A stretch of 64,000 bases of DNA from Pseudothauera lacus (GTDB taxonomy: Bacteria; Pseudomonadota; Gammaproteobacteria; Burkholderiales; Rhodocyclaceae): the NCBI RefSeq assembly GCF_003034845.1, contig NZ_PZKC01000013.1:52922-116921 (forward strand), in the 5' to 3' direction. The position numbers and the translations under genes were made by a program. Every line of letters begins with the position of its first letter. Within the stretch, counting starts at the first letter, position 1. Of the stretch, positions 16,681 to 26,115 are shown one piece after another. The notes under the pieces are model-generated. The model saw only the letters and a program-made list of their open reading frames with translations, did no database searches and had not been told where the DNA came from.

Positions 16681-19600
16681 ATGGCGGAAGCCGATCCGCG
16701 GCCCGGCGCGCCCTCGCGCGCAAGCACCGCACCCAGTCTGGAAGACAAGTACACCACTGTTTCCGGGCGCGTCTATCTCACCGGCTACCAGGCGCTGGTG
16801 CGCCTGCTGATGATCCAGAAGGAGCGCGACGCCGCCGCGGGGCTGAACACCGCCGGCTTCGTCTCCGGCTATCGCGGCTCGCCCCTGGGCGGCCTCGACC
16901 AGACCCTGTGGAAGGCGAAGAAGCACCTCGCCAGCCACGACATCGTCTTCCAGCCCGGCATCAACGAGGACCTCGGCGCCACCGCGGTGTGGGGCACCCA
17001 GCAGGTCAATCTGTCGCCGCAGGCCAGGTACGACGGCGTCTTCGCCATGTGGTACGGCAAGGGCCCGGGGGTGGACCGCTGTGGCGACGTGTTCCGCCAC
17101 GCCAACGCCGCCGGTTCGTCGAAACACGGCGGCGTGCTGGTGATCGCCGGCGACGATCACGCGGCGAAGTCCTCCACCCTGCCGCACCAGACCGACCATT
17201 TCTTCAAGTCGATGATGATGCCGGTGCTGGCCCCGGCCGGGGTGCAGGAATACATCGACTACGGCGTGCACGGCTACGCGCTGTCGCGCTACTCCGGCTG
17301 CTGGGTGGCCTTCAAGGCGCTGGCCGACACCGTGGAGACCTCGGCCTCGGTGGACGTCGACCCGCAGCGCGTGCAGGTGACGCTGCCCACCGACTTCGCC
17401 CTGCCACCGGACGGCCTCAACATCCGCTGGCCCGACCCCCCGCTGGTGCAGGAAAAGCGCCTGCTGCACTTCAAGCTCTATGCCGCGCTGGCCTATGCGC
17501 GGGCCAACGGGCTGAACCGCATAGTCATCGATTCGCCCGCCCCGCGCCTGGGCATCATCACCTGCGGTAAGAGCTACCTGGACGTGCGCCAGGCCTTCGA
17601 CGACCTCGGCATCGATGAGCAACTGGCCGCGGAGATCGGCATCCGCCTGTACAAGGTGGGCATGGTGTGGCCGCTGGAATCCGACGGCGTGCGTCACTTC
17701 GCCGAAGGCCTGGACGAGATCCTGGTGATCGAGGAAAAGCGCCAGCTGCTCGAGTACCAGTTGAAGGAAGAGCTCTACAACTGGCGCGAGGACGTGCGCC
17801 CGCGCGTCATCGGCAAGTTCGACGAGAAGGGTGAGTGGGCGCGCATCGCGCGCGCGGACGGCACCATCGACCACGGCGACTGGCTGCTGCCGGCAGCCGG
17901 CGAGCTCACCCCGGCGATGATCGCGCGGGTGATCGCCGCGCGCATCGGGCGCTTCTTCACCTCCGAGCGCATCAAGGCGCGCCTGGCCTTTCTCGAAGCC
18001 AAGGAGGCGGCGCTCGCCGAGCGCGTGTTCAAGATCGACCGCGTGCCCACCTTCTGTTCCGGCTGCCCGCACAACACCTCCACCCACGTGCCCAAAGGCA
18101 GCCGTGCGCTGGCCGGCATCGGCTGCCACTACATGGTGACCTGGATGCCCGAGCGCCACACCGCCACCTTCAGCCAGATGGGTGGTGAAGGCGTGGCCTG
18201 GGTGGGCCAGGCGCCGTTCACCCGCGAACAGCACGTGTTCGCCAACCTCGGCGACGGCACCTACTTCCACTCCGGCCTGCTGGCGATCCGCCAGGCGGTG
18301 GCGGCAAAGGTGAACATCACCTACAAGATCCTCTACAACGACGCTGTGGCGATGACCGGCGGCCAGCCGCACGACGGCCCGCTGGACGTCCCGACCATCG
18401 TTGCCCAGCTGCAGGCCGAGGGGGTGAACAACATCGTCGTGGTCACCGACGGCAGCGAACGTGCCTATGGCCCGGCCGACCTGCCGCACGGCGTGCCGGT
18501 ACGCCTGCGCGACGAACTCGACACGGTGCAGCGCGAACTGCGCGCCGTACCCGGCGTCTCGGCACTGATCTATGACCAGACCTGCGCGGCCGAGAAACGC
18601 CGGCGCCGCAAGCGCGGCACCTACCCCGACCCGGCGCGCCGGGTGTTCATCAACGAAGCGGTGTGCGAGGGCTGCGGCGACTGCGGGGTGCAATCGAACT
18701 GCATGTCCATCCTGCCGGTGGAAACCGAGTTCGGCCGCAAGCGCCGCATCGACCAGTCGTCGTGCAACAAGGACTATTCCTGTCTCAACGGCTTCTGCCC
18801 CAGCTTCATCACCATCGAAGGCGGCCGGCTGCGCAAGGGCGCCGCACTGGCCGCCGACGAATCGCACTTCGCCGCGCTGCCCGATCCGGCGCTGCCGGAC
18901 ACCGCGCAGCCCTGGGGCATCATGGTCACCGGCGTGGGCGGCACCGGGGTGGTCACCATCGGCGCGCTGATCGGCATGGGCGCGCATCTCGACGGCAAGG
19001 GCGTCACCGTGCTCGACATGACCGGCCTGGCGCAGAAGGGCGGCTCGGTGTTCAGCCACATCCGTATCGCCGACCGCCCCGAGGACCTGCACGCCGTGCG
19101 TATCGCCGCCGGCGAGGCCAATGCGGTGATCGGCGGCGACGTGGTGGTCAGCGCCAGCATCGAGGCACTGGCCAAGATGGCCGCCGGCCGCACCCGCGCG
19201 GTGGTCAACTGCGCCGAGACGCCGACCTCCGAATTCACCCTCAATCCGGACTGGCAGTTCCCCCTCGCGCGCATGCAGGGCGCCATCCGCGACGCGGTGG
19301 GCGAGGCCCGCTGCGACTTCCTCGATGCCCAGCAGATCGCCACCGCATTGATGGGTGACGCCATCGCCACCAACCCCTTCCTGCTCGGCTACGCCTGGCA
19401 GAAAGGCATGGTGCCGGTCAGCCACGACGCGCTGATGCAGGCCATCGAGCTCAACGGCGTGGCCGTCGACATGAACCGCAAGGCTTTCCTGTGGGGCCGG
19501 CGCGCCGCCCATGAGCTGGCCGCGGTGCTGCGCCACATCCGCCCGGCCGAGGTGGTGCCGCTGCGCGCCCGCGGCCTCGACGACAGCATCCGCATGCGCG

Positions 19601-20250
19601 AGGAAGCGCTCACTGCCTATCAGGACGCCGCCTACGCGGCGCGCTACCGCGCGCTGGTGGACAAGGTGCACGCCGCCGAGACGCAGGTCGCCGGGGCGGA
19701 TTCGACCCGCCTGACCGAGGCGGTGGCACGCAACTACTACAAGCTGCTGGCCTACAAGGACGAATACGAGGTCGCCCGGCTATACACCGACCCGGCGTTC
19801 TGGGAACAGGTGCACGCCAGCTTCGAGGGCAACTTCGAGGTACGTTTCCATCTCGCTCCGCCGCTCACCACCCGCCCCGATCCCAACACCGGGCGCATTG
19901 CCAAACGCGCCTACGGCTCCGGCATGCTGAAGGTGTTCCACCTGCTCGCGCGCCTGAAGGGGCTGCGCGGCACGCGCTGGGACGTGTTCGGCTACAGCGC
20001 CGAGAGGCGGGCCGAACGCGCGCTGATCGCGCAGTACGAGGAGGACATCGGCGAAGTGCTCGAAGCGCTCAGCTTCCTGCGCCTGCCGCTGGCCGTAGAG
20101 CTCGCCAGCCTGCCCGAGGGCATTCGCGGCTTTGGCCACGTCAAGGCCGACGCCATGTCCGCGGCAGCAAGCCGGCGGGAAGCACTGCTGGCACGCTGGC
20201 GCGGTGTCGACACGCCGCGCATGGCGCCGCAGACACGCGCGGCGGCCTGA
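16681..20250 (+). CDS. Indolepyruvate:ferredoxin oxidoreductase, fused subunits
   Basis: This 1189-residue fused 2-oxoacid:ferredoxin oxidoreductase converts aryl pyruvates (indolepyruvate, phenylpyruvate) to aryl-acetyl-CoA. The ATG at 16681 has AAGGAG 9 nt upstream and is preferred over an in-frame ATG 18 bases earlier. The N-terminal part is the pyrimidine-binding domain (about 45-300). The ThDP-binding part has CSGCPHN near 460 and GDGTYFHSG near 525. A cysteine-rich ferredoxin-like segment (CEGCGDCGVQSNC and SSCNKDYSCLNGFC, about 662-705) should bind an iron-sulfur cluster. The gamma domain starts MVTGVGGTGVVTIGALIG near 748. Related enzymes in Azoarcus, Aromatoleum and Thauera take part in phenylalanine and phenylacetate metabolism. 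The exact substrate is not fixed by the sequence. Confidence 0.9.
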   Translation: MAEADPRPGAPSRASTAPSLEDKYTTVSGRVYLTGYQALVRLLMIQKERDAAAGLNTAGFVSGYRGSPLGGLDQTLWKAKKHLASHDIVFQPGINEDLGATAVWGTQQVNLSPQARYDGVFAMWYGKGPGVDRCGDVFRHANAAGSSKHGGVLVIAGDDHAAKSSTLPHQTDHFFKSMMMPVLAPAGVQEYIDYGVHGYALSRYSGCWVAFKALADTVETSASVDVDPQRVQVTLPTDFALPPDGLNIRWPDPPLVQEKRLLHFKLYAALAYARANGLNRIVIDSPAPRLGIITCGKSYLDVRQAFDDLGIDEQLAAEIGIRLYKVGMVWPLESDGVRHFAEGLDEILVIEEKRQLLEYQLKEELYNWREDVRPRVIGKFDEKGEWARIARADGTIDHGDWLLPAAGELTPAMIARVIAARIGRFFTSERIKARLAFLEAKEAALAERVFKIDRVPTFCSGCPHNTSTHVPKGSRALAGIGCHYMVTWMPERHTATFSQMGGEGVAWVGQAPFTREQHVFANLGDGTYFHSGLLAIRQAVAAKVNITYKILYNDAVAMTGGQPHDGPLDVPTIVAQLQAEGVNNIVVVTDGSERAYGPADLPHGVPVRLRDELDTVQRELRAVPGVSALIYDQTCAAEKRRRRKRGTYPDPARRVFINEAVCEGCGDCGVQSNCMSILPVETEFGRKRRIDQSSCNKDYSCLNGFCPSFITIEGGRLRKGAALAADESHFAALPDPALPDTAQPWGIMVTGVGGTGVVTIGALIGMGAHLDGKGVTVLDMTGLAQKGGSVFSHIRIADRPEDLHAVRIAAGEANAVIGGDVVVSASIEALAKMAAGRTRAVVNCAETPTSEFTLNPDWQFPLARMQGAIRDAVGEARCDFLDAQQIATALMGDAIATNPFLLGYAWQKGMVPVSHDALMQAIELNGVAVDMNRKAFLWGRRAAHELAAVLRHIRPAEVVPLRARGLDDSIRMREEALTAYQDAAYAARYRALVDKVHAAETQVAGADSTRLTEAVARNYYKLLAYKDEYEVARLYTDPAFWEQVHASFEGNFEVRFHLAPPLTTRPDPNTGRIAKRAYGSGMLKVFHLLARLKGLRGTRWDVFGYSAERRAERALIAQYEEDIGEVLEALSFLRLPLAVELASLPEGIRGFGHVKADAMSAAASRREALLARWRGVDTPRMAPQTRAAA

Positions 20251-20295
20251 TCGCAGCTATGATCCGGGCCTCGACTGCGAAGAGGCCCGGATGCC

Positions 20296-21057
20296 ATGCC
20301 CCCTGCCCTGAAGGCCCTCGCCGCCCAGCTTGGCGGCTGGCTCATCGCCGTGCTGCTGGCGCGCAGTGGCGTTTTGCCCGGTGGGCTGTGGGCGCTGCTG
20401 GCCGCACAGAGCGTTGGGGCAGTGACGGTGGCCGCGGCACTGCGCAGCGCACGCTGGTGGCTGCCCATCCATCTGTGCTTCACCCCGCTGGCGGTGGCCG
20501 CACAAGGGCTCGGCCTGCATCCGGCCTGGTACCTGGGCGCCTTCCTGCTGCTGGCGGCGATCTACTGGAGCAGTTTCCGCACCCAGGTGCCGCTTTATCT
20601 GAGCAACCGCGACACCGTGCAGGCGGTCGCCGGCCTGCTGCCGCCCGACCGCCCGGTGGCACTGCTGGACATCGGCAGCGGCACCGGTTCGCTGCTGCGC
20701 CCGCTCGCCCGGCTGCGCCCGGATTGCCGCTTCAAGGGCATCGAGAGCGCTCCCGCGCCCCACCTCCTGGCCTGCCTGCTGGGCCGCGGGCTGACCAACC
20801 TGGATCTGCGCCGCGGTGACTTTTTCGCCCAGCCGTGGTCGGAGCAGGACGTCGTGTATGCCTTCCTTTCTCCGGTGCCGATGGCTAAAGTCTGGAGCAA
20901 GGCCTGCGCGGAGATGGCCCCCGGCAGCCTGTTGCTCAGCAACAGCTTCGCCGTGCCCGGCGTCGCGCCGGCATTCACGGTGACGCTGAACGACCGCCGC
21001 GGCACCTGCCTGTATGGCTACCACCCTGCCGGCACTGCGCCCATCGCGGTGAAATAG
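20296..21057 (+). CDS. Membrane-anchored class I SAM-dependent methyltransferase
   Basis: The 253-residue protein has three hydrophobic segments in the first 95 residues (about 8-25, 30-48 and 55-90), followed by a Rossmann-type methyltransferase domain with motif I LLDIGSGTGSLL (about 123-134) and an acidic residue after strand 2 (KGIESAP). The product and methyl acceptor are unknown. The membrane anchor suggests a lipid, quinone or membrane-protein substrate, but nothing in the neighbourhood settles this. It starts 45 bp after the oxidoreductase and is followed by an orphan ParA-like gene. Confidence 0.7.
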   Translation: MPPALKALAAQLGGWLIAVLLARSGVLPGGLWALLAAQSVGAVTVAAALRSARWWLPIHLCFTPLAVAAQGLGLHPAWYLGAFLLLAAIYWSSFRTQVPLYLSNRDTVQAVAGLLPPDRPVALLDIGSGTGSLLRPLARLRPDCRFKGIESAPAPHLLACLLGRGLTNLDLRRGDFFAQPWSEQDVVYAFLSPVPMAKVWSKACAEMAPGSLLLSNSFAVPGVAPAFTVTLNDRRGTCLYGYHPAGTAPIAVK

Positions 21058-21153
21058 GCTGCCTTAGGCGCGCTTTTCCGCCTCTAGGAATGCAGTCGGG
21101 GTGTCGATAATGGCATCGTGCGGTCAACAGGCCGCGATACTGGGAATGAAGTC

Positions 21154-21858
21154 ATGGCTGAGATCATCTGCATCATTGGCAACAAGGGCGGTACCGGCAA
21201 GACCACCCTGTCGCACATGCTCTGCCAGGGGTTGGGGCTGCTCGGACACCGCTCCGCCTGCGTGCTCACCGACACCTCGCGCGAACCCCTGTCGCCTGAA
21301 GGGCGGCGCTACATCACCGCCGACGCGCGCACCCGCGAAGCCCTCACCAAGGTGGTGGACAAGCTGCGTACGCTGGAGGACTGGATCGGCGTCATCGACG
21401 GCGGCGGCAACCGTACCGAGATGGACCGCAAGCTCTACGCCTTGTCAGACATCGTGCTGCTGCCCTTCCGCGAATCGCACGAGGACATCCGCACCGTGGT
21501 GCGCGATCTGGAGATGTTCCCGCGTGCCTACGCGGTGCCCTCGCAATGGCCGGCAAACGCCTGGCAGCGCGATGCCGCCGACCGCAACGTCGCCCTGCTG
21601 ATGGGCGCCTACCGCCACCGCATCCTCAAACCCGTCGGCGCGCTGTCGGCCTCCAAGCTGCTGCTGCAGAAGCAGGTCCCCGACCAGTTGCCGACCCCGC
21701 TGGCCAACGCCTGCCGGGGGCTGGCACGTCAGGTCATGCACGTGCTGGAAATCGATGGCGGCGAGGACGGCCCCTTCGTAGACGACGAGGACGACGAATC
21801 GCTGCACATCCCGCCAGCGGAGATGCCGCTGCGCCTCGGCCAGGGCGTGCGACGCTAG
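21154..21858 (+). CDS. Orphan ParA/MinD-like P-loop ATPase
   Basis: The 234-residue protein begins MAEIICIIGNKGGTGKTTLS, with the deviant Walker A (KGGTGKTT, residues 11-18) of the ParA/MinD/CobQ group. An equivalent of switch II reads WIGVIDGGGN. The start at 21154 is chosen because the fold begins there; an upstream ATG at 21118 adds 12 unconserved residues. The C-terminal tail is acidic (about 205-220, DGPFVDDEDDESL). There is no parB, minE, flagellar or conjugation gene nearby, so it is an orphan whose cargo is unknown. Chromosome partitioning is unlikely because parAB normally sit near the origin with rsmG and mnmG. Confidence 0.7.
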   Translation: MAEIICIIGNKGGTGKTTLSHMLCQGLGLLGHRSACVLTDTSREPLSPEGRRYITADARTREALTKVVDKLRTLEDWIGVIDGGGNRTEMDRKLYALSDIVLLPFRESHEDIRTVVRDLEMFPRAYAVPSQWPANAWQRDAADRNVALLMGAYRHRILKPVGALSASKLLLQKQVPDQLPTPLANACRGLARQVMHVLEIDGGEDGPFVDDEDDESLHIPPAEMPLRLGQGVRR

Positions 21859-21907
21859 GAGCCTGGCGCTGCGCGCGGCGTGGCGCCCGAGCCGGGACGG
21901 CGCCCTC

Positions 21908-22534
21908 TTACAGCCGGGTGCCGTGGCGCGAGATGACCACCAGCGCCTGCGCGCGGTTGCTGACCTTGAGGGCGCGGAAGATGGCCGACATGTGCACCTT
22001 CACGGTCCCTTCGGAAAGGCCCAGCAGGTCGGCGATCTCGCGGTTGGTCTTGCCCTGCGAGAGCAGTTCCATGACCCGTGTCTGCGCCGGCGTGAGGCCG
22101 AAACGCTCATTGACCGGCGCCGCCGCACGCTTGACCGCCCCGCGATCGACGTCGGGCAGGAAGACGCCGCCGTCGAGCACGGTACGCACCGCCTCGCACA
22201 GCACGTCGCCAGGGCTGGCCTTGGAGACGAAGCCCGAAGCCCCACCCTTGATGGCGCGGCGCACCGAGACCGCGTCGTCCATCGCCGAGACGACGATGGC
22301 CGGAACATCCGGGAAGCGCTTGGCGATCACGCCGAGCAGCGAGAAGCCGTTCATGTCCGGCAGCATCAGGTCGACGACCACCAGATCCCAGTCACTGCCG
22401 CTGTTGAGGCGTTCGATGGCCTCGTCCGCACCGCTGGCCTCGACCAGCTCCATGTCCGGCTCCAGACGCGACAGCGTCTGCGTCAGGGCCTCGCGCACCA
22501 ACGCGTGATCTTCAACGATGAGTATCTTGGTCAC
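21908..22534 (-). CDS. LuxR/NarL-family response regulator
   Basis: This is a 208-residue two-component regulator. The receiver domain (about 1-120) has the acidic pocket EDH at 8-10, phospho-acceptor D55 (VVVDLMLPD) and a lysine in VSKAS. The C-terminal LuxR HTH (about 142-200) has LTPAQTRVMELLSQGKTNREIADLLGLSEGTVKVHM. The start is GTG at 22532-22534 with AGGGAG 7 nt upstream; longer frames include non-conserved residues. It is divergent from a binding protein and hybrid kinase pair across 264 bp and is the probable partner of that kinase. Confidence 0.88.
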   Translation of the reverse strand: MTKILIVEDHALVREALTQTLSRLEPDMELVEASGADEAIERLNSGSDWDLVVVDLMLPDMNGFSLLGVIAKRFPDVPAIVVSAMDDAVSVRRAIKGGASGFVSKASPGDVLCEAVRTVLDGGVFLPDVDRGAVKRAAAPVNERFGLTPAQTRVMELLSQGKTNREIADLLGLSEGTVKVHMSAIFRALKVSNRAQALVVISRHGTRL

Positions 22535-22798
22535 AGCCTGCTCCCTGCTTGCGAAGGCCGCCCCGGGGCGACGGAGACACGGCGCTGCCGCCCTCCTCAC
22601 GCCGTCCGGCAGCGCCGTCGGATTGATGCGCGAAGCATAGCACGACGAATGAAGATGCGAACATTCCCCTATCACCGCGCGCAAATCTCCGCGACAATCT
22701 CTCATTGAGAACTTTCACCGGGCATATCCCGACGCTCTGCCGGCACACCTCCCGGCGACGCCGGCCCGCCACCACGGACAACACACCCGCTCCGCCCG

Positions 22799-23701
22799 AT
22801 GCGCAGACTGTTCCGCCTGCTATGCCTGCTGTTCGTCGTGCATGCCGCCAGCGCCGCGGCCAGCGGCATCGCGCCGGTACTGCTGGTGCTCTCCGAGGAC
22901 GACGGCGTGCATGCGGAGATGGCCACCGCCCTGCGCCACGCCCTGGAGGGCAGCGCAAGCACCGAGCAATTGCACTGGAAGGCCCTCTCCGCCACCGCCT
23001 TGAAGGATCGCCGGGTGGTGGTCAGCATCGGCGGCCAGGCCGCCCAGGCCGTCGCCAGCGCCGCCCCGCCGGTGCCCGTGCTGCACACCCTGGTATCGCG
23101 CGCCGCCTTCGCGCGCCTGCCTGCCAACCCGCGCGCGTCGGCGATCTTCCTCGATCAGCCGGTGGCGCGCCAGATCGCCCTGATCCGCCTTGCCCTGCCC
23201 GAACACCGCCGCCTCGCGCTGCTCTTCAGTCCGGCCAGCGAGGCCTACAGCAACGAGATCGCCAGCGCCGCACGGGGCGCCCGCCTGCAGGTGAGCAGCG
23301 CCCGCCTCGACAACGAACGCGAGATCTTCCGCGCCCTGCAGCAGGTTCTTGGCGAACCCGCCGTGCTCCTCGCCATCCCCGACCCTGCGGTCTATAACAG
23401 CTACACGATCCAGAACATCCTGCTCACCGCCTACCGCCAGCGCTCGCCACTGGTGGGTTTCTCCGCTGCCTACGCGCGCGCCGGCGCCTTGCTCGCCCTG
23501 TACTCGACGCCCGGGCAGCTTGCCGAGCAGGCTGCCGCCGCGGTGCGCAGCGCCCTGCTCGGTGGCGAACTCCCGCGTCCGGCCGCGCCACAGCAGTTCG
23601 AAGTCGCGGTCAACAGCAACGTCGCCCGCTCGCTGGGCCTGCGCATCGACTCCGCAGCAGCGCTTGGCAACGCCCTGCGCTCAGGGGAGGAGGCCCGATG
23701 A
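22799..23701 (+). CDS. ABC-type substrate-binding protein, likely sensor input
   Basis: The 300-residue exported protein has a signal peptide (about 1-22, MRRLFRLLCLLFVVHAASAAAS). The fold resembles the ABC_sub_bind (TrpX-like) family: an N-terminal lobe with VVVSIGGQAAQAVA and VLHTLVSR, and a C-terminal lobe with LLAIPDPAVYNSYTIQNILLTAYRQRSPLVGFS. No permease or ATPase gene is adjacent. Its stop overlaps the start of the kinase gene by 4 bp (ATGA), so the two are translationally coupled. The likely role is to present a periplasmic ligand to the kinase rather than to feed a transporter. The ligand is unknown. Confidence 0.75.
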   Translation: MRRLFRLLCLLFVVHAASAAASGIAPVLLVLSEDDGVHAEMATALRHALEGSASTEQLHWKALSATALKDRRVVVSIGGQAAQAVASAAPPVPVLHTLVSRAAFARLPANPRASAIFLDQPVARQIALIRLALPEHRRLALLFSPASEAYSNEIASAARGARLQVSSARLDNEREIFRALQQVLGEPAVLLAIPDPAVYNSYTIQNILLTAYRQRSPLVGFSAAYARAGALLALYSTPGQLAEQAAAAVRSALLGGELPRPAAPQQFEVAVNSNVARSLGLRIDSAAALGNALRSGEEAR

Positions 23702-25608
23702 TCCAGCGCTGGGGCGTGCGCGCCCGTGTCATCCTGGCCGCGGTGCTGCCGATGCTGGCACTGGCCATCGCACTCACCGTGTTCTTCACCAGCTCACGCC
23801 TCTCCGACCTCGAGGAGGCCCACAACGCGCGCGGCCAGGCCCTCGCCCGCCAGCTCGCCGCAGCCAGTGAGTACGCCGTTTTCTCCGGCAACATCGAAAC
23901 CCTGCAGCAGCTCGCCAACGCGGTGTTTGCCGAGACCGACATCGTCTCGGTGCGCATCCTCGACGCCCACGGCGACGTGCTGGTACGCAGCGGCTATTTC
24001 GTCCAGGGTAGCGGCGGCAGCCCGCTGCGCGCCGGCGGCGAGGCAGTTCACGAAATCGTCGAGCCGATCACCCCCGGCAAGGTCGCCCTCGACGACGGCT
24101 TCGGACTCGATGCCGCACCCCGTGCCGACAACCAGCTCGGCAGCGTCTACCTGGGCATGTCGCGCACCCATCTGCTGCTGCAGCGCAACCAGCTCCTGCG
24201 CGGGGCTGCCGGGGCGGTGCTGCTGGGCCTGATCGGCAGCCTGCTGCTGGCCTCGTGGCTGAGCCGCGGGGTCAGCCGTCCGATCCGTGCGGTCGCGCAG
24301 GCAGTGTCGCGGATCGGCCGCGGCCAGCTTGGCGAACGCGTACCGACGATGGGCGGTGGCAGCCTGCAACTGCTCTCCAGCGGCGTGAACGAGATGGCCG
24401 CACGCCTGCAGGAAATGCACGACCAGATGGCGCGCAAGATCGATGAGGCAACCGCCGAGCTGCGTGCCCGCAAGGAGGAGGCCGAACAGGCCAACCTCGC
24501 CAAGTCACGCTTCCTCGCCGCCGCCAGCCACGATCTGCGCCAGCCCATGCACGCACTCGGCCTCTTCGTCACCGAACTGGCGCTGCAGGCCCACCCTCCC
24601 GCGGCCCGCCATCTGGTCAGCAAGATCGCCGCCTCGGCTGAGGCGATGGAGAACCTCCTCGACAGCCTGCTCGACATCTCCAAGCTCGATGCCGGGGTGA
24701 TGAACGCCAATGTCCGCCCCTTCGCACTGCAGCCCATCTTCGCGCGCATCGAGGCCGAGCAGCAGCGCGCCGCCGCCGCCAAGGGCCTGCGCCTGCGCGT
24801 GCGGCCCACCCGCGCCTGGGGACGCAGCGATCCGGTACTGCTCGAACGCATCCTCAAGAACCTCACCAGCAACGCCATCCGCTATACCCGCACGGGCAGC
24901 GTGATGATCGCCTGCCGCATGCGCGGCCCCCATCTGCGCATCGAGGTGCGCGACTCGGGCATCGGCATCGCTCCGGAAGAACGCCAGATCATCTTTCAGG
25001 AGTTCGTCCAGCTCGACAATCCCGAGCGCGCACGCGACAAGGGCCTCGGCCTCGGGCTGGCGATCGTGCGCCGCCTCACCGACCTGCTCGGCCACTGCCT
25101 GACCCTGCACTCGGCGCCCGCGGCAGGATCGACCTTCGCCGTCGAGCTGCCCGCTTCGCCGCCCGAGGAACGCGACCATGGCAGCCGCGGCGAGCGCCCC
25201 CCCGGCGACCTCGAAGGCTGGCGCATCGCCCTCATCGACGACGATCCGCTGGCCCTCGCCGGCATGGAAGGCCTGCTCACCGCCTGGGGTTGCGAGGTCC
25301 GTGCGGCACCCAGCCTGGAAGCCCTGATGGCCGCCTACGACCTCGTCGACAGTCCGCCACAGCTGCTCATCAGCGACTTCCAGCTCCATGGCGCGACCAC
25401 CGGGCTGGACGCCATCGCGGTGATGCGCGCGCGCTGGGGCGAAACCCTGCCTGCAGTGCTGATCAGCGGCGACACCAGCACCGACACCCTGCGCCTGACC
25501 CAGGCGGCAGGTCTGCCGCTGCTGCACAAACCAGTGCGCCCCGGACGCCTGCGTGCCTTGCTGCACCGCATGCACAGCGGTCTGCAGGATGAGTTAAGAT
25601 CGGACTGA
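23698..25608 (+). CDS. Hybrid sensor histidine kinase/response regulator
   Basis: This 636-residue membrane kinase has TM1 at about 10-30, a periplasmic sensor region (about 31-165), TM2 at about 168-187 and a HAMP domain (about 187-240). A coiled coil leads to a HisKA domain with phospho-acceptor H278 in ASHDLRQPMHALGLF. The HATPase has N, G1 (VRDSGIGI) and G2 (KGLGLGLAIVRRL) boxes. A C-terminal receiver (about 512-630) has the acidic DDD pair and D560 in LISDFQ. It is coupled by ATGA overlap to the upstream binding protein. Phosphorelay to the divergent NarL-type regulator is inferred from the arrangement; the attached receiver may act as a sink or intermediate. Confidence 0.88.
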   Translation: MIQRWGVRARVILAAVLPMLALAIALTVFFTSSRLSDLEEAHNARGQALARQLAAASEYAVFSGNIETLQQLANAVFAETDIVSVRILDAHGDVLVRSGYFVQGSGGSPLRAGGEAVHEIVEPITPGKVALDDGFGLDAAPRADNQLGSVYLGMSRTHLLLQRNQLLRGAAGAVLLGLIGSLLLASWLSRGVSRPIRAVAQAVSRIGRGQLGERVPTMGGGSLQLLSSGVNEMAARLQEMHDQMARKIDEATAELRARKEEAEQANLAKSRFLAAASHDLRQPMHALGLFVTELALQAHPPAARHLVSKIAASAEAMENLLDSLLDISKLDAGVMNANVRPFALQPIFARIEAEQQRAAAAKGLRLRVRPTRAWGRSDPVLLERILKNLTSNAIRYTRTGSVMIACRMRGPHLRIEVRDSGIGIAPEERQIIFQEFVQLDNPERARDKGLGLGLAIVRRLTDLLGHCLTLHSAPAAGSTFAVELPASPPEERDHGSRGERPPGDLEGWRIALIDDDPLALAGMEGLLTAWGCEVRAAPSLEALMAAYDLVDSPPQLLISDFQLHGATTGLDAIAVMRARWGETLPAVLISGDTSTDTLRLTQAAGLPLLHKPVRPGRLRALLHRMHSGLQDELRSD

Positions 25609-25664
25609 CATGCCCCGGCGCCGCAAGCGCGCGGCAAGGCGGGCCAACAAGAGGAGGGCAGACC

Positions 25665-26099
25665 ATGTCGCAGGACAACAACGCACAGGATCCGCTGGAT
25701 TTCGTCCGCGGGATGTGGAACAACATGGGCTTCTCGCTGCCCGGCATGGTGACCCCGACGCTGGACGTCGACGAGCTCGACAAGCGCATTGCCGATCTCA
25801 AGGCCGTCGAAGGCTGGCTGAAGATGAACCTCAACATGCTGCAGATGACCACCCAGGGTCTGGAGATGCAGCGTGCAGCACTCGCCGCGGTGAAGGCGAT
25901 GAGCGAACATGCCCGCGAATCGGCCGAACAGGGCGACAGCGGCGACACCAACCCCTTTGCCAATGCTGCAGCGATGTGGCCGTGGAACATGATGGGTGGC
26001 GCGGCCAGCACCGCCACCGGCGATGCCCCCGACAACGCGCCGAAAGCGACTTCGGCACGCACCACGACGACGCGCAAGCGCGCACCGGCGAAGAAGTAG
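25665..26099 (+). CDS. phaM: PhaM-type polyhydroxyalkanoate granule regulatory protein
   Basis: The 144-residue protein has the PhaM signature: DPLDFVRGMWNNMGFSLPGM, then TPTLDVDELDKRIADLKAVEGWL and a helical segment to about residue 85. The C-terminus is Ala/Lys/Arg-rich (TTTRKRAPAKK), like histone H1 tails. In Ralstonia, PhaM activates PHA synthase PhaC1 and tethers granules to the nucleoid through this basic tail. A strong GAGGAGG ribosome site precedes the start. No pha biosynthesis gene is adjacent; it is convergent with the AEC transporter. Confidence 0.85.
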   Translation: MSQDNNAQDPLDFVRGMWNNMGFSLPGMVTPTLDVDELDKRIADLKAVEGWLKMNLNMLQMTTQGLEMQRAALAAVKAMSEHARESAEQGDSGDTNPFANAAAMWPWNMMGGAASTATGDAPDNAPKATSARTTTTRKRAPAKK

Positions 26100-26115
26100 G
26101 GGTTCCCTCAGCCGT

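Noticed and set aside
16549..19671. A 1040-codon open frame on the minus strand antisense to the indolepyruvate oxidoreductase
   Set aside because: The plus-strand protein has clear domains and cofactor motifs; the antisense product is low-complexity and domain-free.
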